Source: Rhizobium sp. Root483D2 (GTDB lineage Bacteria; Pseudomonadota; Alphaproteobacteria; Rhizobiales; Rhizobiaceae). Taken from it: a DNA stretch of 64,000 nucleotides. Positions 59,746 to 64,000 of the stretch are shown piece after piece. Every line of letters begins with the position of its first letter. Within the stretch, counting starts at the first letter, position 1. A model generated the notes under the pieces. It saw nothing but the letters and a program-made list of their open reading frames with translations, did no database searches and was not told where the DNA came from. The position numbers and the translations under genes are program-made. The DNA lies in NCBI RefSeq assembly GCF_001426685.1, contig NZ_LMFB01000001.1, forward strand, positions 247,985-311,984, given 5' to 3'.

Positions 59746-59976
59746 TTATGCGACCGCCAATGCGGCTGGAGTGTCCTGAACCCGCAACATTGCCCGCCGC
59801 GAAGCCTGCCCTGAGATCAACTGGCGCACTGCCGCCCGCGCCTCGTCGGCGGACCGGAAATGCCGCGAATCAAGATCCCAGACGTGATATTTCACCGCGA
59901 CAAACTTCAGCCGGCCCGCATCCGGGACCACAACACCGACGGCTTCGCCGCCAAATTCTATTACCTGCTTGCTCAT
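59746..59976 (-). CDS. Small conserved-looking protein, unknown
   Basis: 76 residues: MSKQVIEFGGEAVGVVVPDA, then RLKFVAVKYHVWDLDSRHFR and a helix EARAAVRQLISG. The alternation of hydrophobic residues fits a small alpha/beta fold. No signal peptide or membrane part. It precedes the Rrf2 gene on the same strand, 151 bases away. Family not recognised. Confidence 0.65.
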   Translation of the reverse strand: MSKQVIEFGGEAVGVVVPDAGRLKFVAVKYHVWDLDSRHFRSADEARAAVRQLISGQASRRAMLRVQDTPAALAVA

Positions 59977-60420
59977 GGGAAAGCGCTCCTACCACGCCTT
60001 GGCGCGGATCATTCAAATCGTGCAACATTCAAGGAAAAGACTGCGTCGAGGTCACATTCGCCAGGTGCGAATGCAAAGGTCTTTCGTTGTGCGACAATGG
60101 GAATGCGTGCCCCGGAAAGTCGCGATGCGGGCGTTGTCAAACATGGCTCTCTCCTTCGGCAAGGCCCGGCAGGATGCTGTCCGGGCTGGTTCAAGGTCTC
60201 CGCTCCGGCTCTTGCCATCTGCGAACAACCACAAGATAGGATAGACCACAAATTTAGTCAATTAAATTTGGCTACCCGCGCAAAATAATACTAGCTCAGT
60301 CGTTATTTCTGGCATGTGCAGCAAGGTGTGTTCCCGAAGTAGGATATCCTAGAATGAAAATCTACTTTCCAAGAAGACCACGCATCGCGTTCATGGACTT
60401 ATGTAGGCGCATCATGAGAC
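59977..60420. other. Mostly non-coding stretch, one small ORF candidate
   Basis: About 440 bases between the small gene and the secDF terminator. Apart from the 30-codon candidate at 60052-60144, nothing protein-like is visible. The part after 60240 is AT-richer (TTTAGTCAATTAAATTTGG) and may hold the promoter for the leftward genes. Confidence 0.5.
60052..60144 (-). CDS. Possible 30-codon small ORF with a strong ribosome site
   Basis: ATG at 60144 follows AAGGAGAG by a correct distance (6 bases), one of the best ribosome sites in the window. The product begins MFDNARIATFRGTHSHCRTT and has 30 residues, with one Cys in the first 20 and a second after. No family known. Could be a leader peptide for the small gene at 59746 or simply chance. 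Confidence 0.3.
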   Translation of the reverse strand: MFDNARIATFRGTHSHCRTTKDLCIRTWRM

Positions 60421-60424
60421 AAAA

Positions 60425-60448
60425 AAAGGGCGGCCGGAGCCGCCCTTT
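60425..60448 (-). terminator. Intrinsic terminator of secDF
   Basis: AAAGGGCGGC and GCCGCCCTTT form a 10-pair stem with loop CGGA. Read on the minus strand it ends in a T-run (the A-run at 60421-60427), 19 bases after the secDF stop. A textbook Rho-independent terminator. Confidence 0.92.
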
Positions 60449-60466
60449 CGATTTTTTGTGATCCGG

Positions 60467-62998
60467 TCAGTTCTTGGCGAGTTCGGTGCCGGGCGCGCGG
60501 GTTGATTCGCGTTCCTTCCACCAGCGGCTGAGGAACAGCAGGATCGGGCCGCCGATATAGATCGACGAGGTCGTTGCGACGATGACGCCGAACACCATCG
60601 GCCAGGCGAATGGCTTTACAGGGTCGCCGCCCCAGATCGCCATCGGCAGCAGCGAAGCGAGAATGGCGACCGACGTGAAGATGCATCGCATCACCACCTG
60701 GTTGATCGACAGGTCGATCAGGTCGGAGAACGGCATCGACTTGTACTTGCGCAGGTTTTCACGCATGCGGTCGTACACCACCACCTTGTCGTTGACGGAA
60801 TAACCGATCAGCGTCAGCACGGCGGCAATGGCCGTCAGGTTGAAGTCGATCTGTGTCAGCGCAAAGAACCCAATCATCTTCGTGATGTCGAGAATCAGTG
60901 TCACGATCGCACCCACGGCGAAGTGCCACTCGAAGCGCCACCAGATGTAGAACAGGATCGCCACCATCGCGAGACCGACTGCGAGGAAGCCCGAGCGCGC
61001 AAGTTCCGCACTGATGGTCGGTCCGACCACTTCCGTACGCTCGAAGGACGCACCCGGGATGGCCTGGCTGACGGCTTCCTTGATTGCGTTCAGCGCCACG
61101 GTCTGTTCCGCTTCGCCGCCCGGCTGACGCTGGACGCGGATCAGGACGGCTTTGCCCTGATCGAAATCCTGCAACGCCACTTCACCGATGTTCAAGTCCT
61201 CAAGCTTGGGCCGAAGGGCTGCAAGATCGAGCTGCGCCTCGGACGTGGCTTCGACCTGAATACCACCGACAAAGTCGATGCCGTAGTTGAGGCCTGGCGT
61301 GAAAAACAGCACGACGGAGCTGATCGACAGGAACGCCGACATGCCGATGGCAACAAAACGGCCGCGCATGAAGGAGAAGGCCGGGATGGCCGGAACCTTG
61401 CCAAAGATCGAGTGAATTTCGATCTTCTTCAGCTTCTGGCGCACGACCATTTGATACATCATCAGGCGCACGACGGTGATCGACGTAAACATCGAGATGA
61501 CGATACCGATCATCATCGTGATGGCGAAACCGCGAACCGGTCCGGTACCGAACATGAAGAGCAGGATCGTGCCGACCAGGGTCGTCACGTTGCCGTCGAC
61601 GATTGTGGCGAAAGCCTTGTTGAAGCCGACATCCAGCGCCTTCATGGCGCCGGCACCGGCCGCCGTTTCCTCGCGGATACGGGCGTTGATCAGAATATTG
61701 GCATCCACCGCCATGCCGATACCGAGAATGATACCGGCGATGCCGGGAAGCGTAAGCGTCGAGCCGAGCATGCCGAGCACGGCGATCGTCAGGATCGTGT
61801 GCAGGACGAGACCGATATTGGCGATGACGCCCCAGGATGTGTAGAGCACCAGCATCATCACGACGACGAAGGCAAAGCCGGCAAGACCGGTATAGATGCC
61901 CATGCGGATGGAGTCGGAGCCGAGGTTCGGGCCGACGGAACGTTCCTCGATGATGGTGAGCGGAGCCGGCAGGGCGCCGGAACGCAGCAGTGCGGACAGA
62001 ACCGTTGCTTCCTGAGCGGTGAAGTTACCGCTGATCTGGCCCTGGCCGCCGGGGATCGGTTCGTTGATGCGCGGCGCCGTCAAAACCTTGCCGTCGAGCA
62101 CGATGGCGAAAGGCAGGCCGACATTGTCGCGGGTGATTTCAGCGAACTGACGCGCACCCTGGCTGTCGAAGGTGAAGGAAACGATGGGTTCGTTGTTCTG
62201 CTGGTTGAAACCGGCCTTGGCATCGGCGAGACGCTCGCCGGAAATCGCCACACGGCTTTCGACGGCATATTTCGCGCCGTCATTGGTCCCCGGCAGGATA
62301 TCGACGCCGCGCGGCGGCGTGGTGGTGTTCGGATCGACCGATGTATCGACCATGTGGAAGCTCATCTGCGCGGTCGAACCGAGCAGCTGACGCAGGCGTG
62401 TCGGGTCTTGCAGACCGGGCAGCTGGACGAGAATACGGTCGGAGCCGACGCGCTGGATCAACGGCTCGGCAACGCCGACCTGATCGACGCGGCGGCGAAT
62501 AATCTCAAGGCTCTGATCAACGGCCGCCGTCATGCGTTCGTTGAGACCAGCCTCCGTCTGCCGGATGGTGATCGTGTCACCGGCGGTGCTGACGTCGATA
62601 TCGGAGGTCGATGTACCGAAACCGAGCGTGCCAACCGGGGCTGCCAGTTCCTGGATTTTCGGCATCACCTTGTCGCGATCAGCCTGTTCGGGAATCTTGA
62701 CGGCAATGGAATCGCCGGCAATGCGGGCCGAGGACGTCGGCAGACGCTCGGTGCGCAGCGCGCCGCGGATATCGTCGAGCAGCGTGTTGAGACGCGCCTG
62801 GCGCAGGCCAGCCGCATCTACTTCCAGAACGAGATGCGAACCACCCTTGAGGTCGAGGCCGAGCGTGACCGGCTTGACCGGCAGGAAGGAAGCATATTGC
62901 TGCTGGACGGAGGCCGGCAGCACGTTGGGCAGCGCCGCGATGATCCCGAAGAGGGTAATCGCGACATAGGCCAGAATGGCCCATTTCGAAGTGCGCAT
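60467..62998 (-). CDS. secDF: Fused SecD-SecF protein translocase subunit
   Basis: 843 residues: an N-terminal SecD half (residues about 1-520: helix 1, GLDLKGGSHLVLEVD, periplasmic P1 domain, then five helices with GIAGIILGIGMAVDANILIN) joined to SecF (about 540-835: GLNYGIDFVGGIQVE, LIGYSVNDKVVVYDRMREN). It uses the proton gradient to pull secreted proteins through SecYEG on the periplasmic side. A fused SecDF is usual in rhizobia. ATG at 62998. Confidence 0.97.
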   Translation of the reverse strand: MRTSKWAILAYVAITLFGIIAALPNVLPASVQQQYASFLPVKPVTLGLDLKGGSHLVLEVDAAGLRQARLNTLLDDIRGALRTERLPTSSARIAGDSIAVKIPEQADRDKVMPKIQELAAPVGTLGFGTSTSDIDVSTAGDTITIRQTEAGLNERMTAAVDQSLEIIRRRVDQVGVAEPLIQRVGSDRILVQLPGLQDPTRLRQLLGSTAQMSFHMVDTSVDPNTTTPPRGVDILPGTNDGAKYAVESRVAISGERLADAKAGFNQQNNEPIVSFTFDSQGARQFAEITRDNVGLPFAIVLDGKVLTAPRINEPIPGGQGQISGNFTAQEATVLSALLRSGALPAPLTIIEERSVGPNLGSDSIRMGIYTGLAGFAFVVVMMLVLYTSWGVIANIGLVLHTILTIAVLGMLGSTLTLPGIAGIILGIGMAVDANILINARIREETAAGAGAMKALDVGFNKAFATIVDGNVTTLVGTILLFMFGTGPVRGFAITMMIGIVISMFTSITVVRLMMYQMVVRQKLKKIEIHSIFGKVPAIPAFSFMRGRFVAIGMSAFLSISSVVLFFTPGLNYGIDFVGGIQVEATSEAQLDLAALRPKLEDLNIGEVALQDFDQGKAVLIRVQRQPGGEAEQTVALNAIKEAVSQAIPGASFERTEVVGPTISAELARSGFLAVGLAMVAILFYIWWRFEWHFAVGAIVTLILDITKMIGFFALTQIDFNLTAIAAVLTLIGYSVNDKVVVYDRMRENLRKYKSMPFSDLIDLSINQVVMRCIFTSVAILASLLPMAIWGGDPVKPFAWPMVFGVIVATTSSIYIGGPILLFLSRWWKERESTRAPGTELAKN

Positions 62999-63108
62999 GT
63001 TGAGGTTCCATGATAGCCCGCTTTCCTCAGACTATGTCAGAGGACAGCGGATGTGTGCGTAAAGGAAAATATGCGCTGACGCGCAAGAACTGTCAGCAAG
63101 GACAGCGA

Positions 63109-63537
63109 TCAGGCGTTTAACGCCGGAGGGCCGCGCGCGCGGGCGATATCGCCGGGAGCGCCTGTGATGACCGCATCGGAAAACGCTGCAATCGGCATGC
63201 TGCCGTACGATACGGCGGCAACGAAGACGGGAGCGGGAAGAAGAAAAGGCCCCGGCCCGCCCGGCGAAGCCTTGCCGTCGGCACGGTCCGCTGTAAAGCG
63301 CAGATCCGCCACCGGAAAGGCACGCACAGCATGTCGCGAAAGGGCCGTGTCGGACGTGCCGCTTTCCGGAATGGAGAAATTTCCAGCGCTTTGCTGCGTG
63401 GAGAACCGCGACGAAAACCCTTGGGCGGACGCGACGAACTGCATGGCAATGGCCGCCGCCAGAATCCACAGCACGGCAAAAAACTTGCCTGCCTGGTTCC
63501 GGTCGATGCTGTTGCCATTCATGCCCATAGAGGACAT
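63109..63537 (-). CDS. Small secreted or membrane-anchored protein, unknown
   Basis: 142 residues from ATG 63537. An N-terminal hydrophobic helix (KFFAVLWILAAAIAMQFVAS) precedes a polar part rich in Ser, Pro, Gly and Ala (PGGPGPFLLPAPVFVAAVSY). It could be cut as a signal peptide or remain as an anchor. Lies upstream of secDF on the same strand. No domain recognised; the high-GC frame on the opposite strand is weaker in character. Confidence 0.5.
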   Translation of the reverse strand: MSSMGMNGNSIDRNQAGKFFAVLWILAAAIAMQFVASAQGFSSRFSTQQSAGNFSIPESGTSDTALSRHAVRAFPVADLRFTADRADGKASPGGPGPFLLPAPVFVAAVSYGSMPIAAFSDAVITGAPGDIARARGPPALNA

Positions 63538-63685
63538 CGTCCTTCCCGTTGGCGTGCCGTTTTCACGGCAAATCACCGAATGCACGCCGATTCAGCGTGC
63601 AAGCGGGCCTAAAAACCATCGCCCGCTGCCAAAGTCAAATCTTACCATCAGGCAGGCCCGTTGAACATCCTCAACCCCACCGCTT

Positions 63686-64000
63686 TCACGCCGTGACGCC
63701 TGCCGTGCGCGTCTGGTGAATTTCGATCAGCGAGGGCCCGCCGCGCTTGCGGGCTTCAACCAGTGCGGCCGTCAGATCGCTGGCCTTGGAAAGCCGTACC
63801 GCCGGGACGCCATAGGCGCTGGCCGCAAGCAGGAAGTCGGGAGCCGATGGCTTGACGCCTTCCGGGGTGATGCCGGATTCGACCATGAAGCTCTCGATCT
63901 CCTGATAGCCGTCATTGTTCCAGACGACGAAGATGACGTTGGCGTTGATATCGGCTGCCGACCCCAGTTCGGCCAGCGAAAACTGGATGCCGCCATCGCC
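63686..64000 (-). CDS. C-terminal end of a TPP-dependent enzyme (acetolactate synthase-like), partial
   Basis: 105 residues visible; the gene continues past the right edge. It begins in the TPP pyrophosphate motif GDGGIQFSLAELGSAAD, continues VIFVVWNNDGYQEIESFM and PDFLLAASAYGVPAVRLSKA, and ends with SLIEIHQTRTAGVTA. This is the pattern of the C-terminal domain of acetolactate synthase/2-oxoacid decarboxylases. The exact substrate cannot be told from this part. Confidence 0.85.
   Translation of the reverse strand, partial: GDGGIQFSLAELGSAADINANVIFVVWNNDGYQEIESFMVESGITPEGVKPSAPDFLLAASAYGVPAVRLSKASDLTAALVEARKRGGPSLIEIHQTRTAGVTA

Noticed and set aside
60354..60461. 35-codon + strand frame running into the secDF terminator
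   Set aside because: It reads through the terminator stem and has only a weak ribosome site.

Overview
The window reads as chromosomal (or chromid) DNA of a Rhizobiaceae alphaproteobacterium in the Rhizobium/Agrobacterium/Sinorhizobium group. The reasons are the exoL-A-M-O-N-P succinoglycan gene order, a bioBFDAZ operon with BioR operators, an rkpAGHIJ capsule block, alphaproteobacterial families (DUF992, DUF2948, UPF0262, Omp2-type porin) and high-GC codon use. Genus and species cannot be fixed from the sequence alone.

Layout. (1) 1-6426: the right end of a succinoglycan (EPS I) operon, exoL (tail only), exoA, exoM, exoO, exoN, exoP, reading right. (2) 6480-12701: a small membrane protein, the biotin operon bioB-F-D-A-Z reading left, and its GntR-type repressor gene bioR, with three exact copies of the palindromic BioR box (upstream of bioB, inside bioB, and against the bioR start codon). 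(3) 12821-18277: a thiamine operon thiC-O-S-G-E-D behind a TPP riboswitch. (4) 18429-22458: an SbmA/BacA-like ABC protein with a decayed ATPase domain, a secreted DUF992 protein, a lone polysaccharide pyruvyl transferase and tRNA-Thr(GGT). (5) 22617-28842: a housekeeping block (small basic protein, murA, DUF2948, hisD, UPF0262, LMW phosphatase, infA, maf, yacG, tRNA-Phe(GAA)). (6) 28843-31062: a looser accessory stretch with an AlkB-like oxygenase, a small protein and a small lipoprotein. (7) 31063-58989: a K-antigen capsule (KPS) locus. (8) 59130-64000: an Rrf2 regulator, small proteins, secDF, and the 3' part of a TPP-dependent enzyme gene.

The capsule locus is the most interesting part. 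rkpA encodes one very large iterative reducing synthase (KS-AT-DH-decayed MT-ER-KR-ACP). It is followed at once by an alpha-oxoamine synthase (rkpG), a short-chain reductase carrying the PPDTETP motif of 3-ketosphinganine reductases (rkpH), an LTA-synthase/phosphotransferase-type membrane enzyme with intact catalytic residues (rkpI) and a KpsS-like Kdo transferase (rkpJ). Together they look like an assembly line for a sphingoid-like amino-lipid that could prime or anchor the capsule; this is inference. The rest supplies glycan building and export: two GT4 glycosyltransferases, two ExoV-like pyruvyl transferases (a third homologue sits 28 kb away), a KpsT-like ATPase lacking several ATPase motifs, an OPX outer-membrane lipoprotein, KpsE, KpsM, a short KpsC-like protein and the KpsF arabinose-5-phosphate isomerase. 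An AT-rich stretch with a porin gene interrupts this half of the locus.

No CRISPR array, prophage, integrase, intact insertion sequence or rRNA gene was seen.
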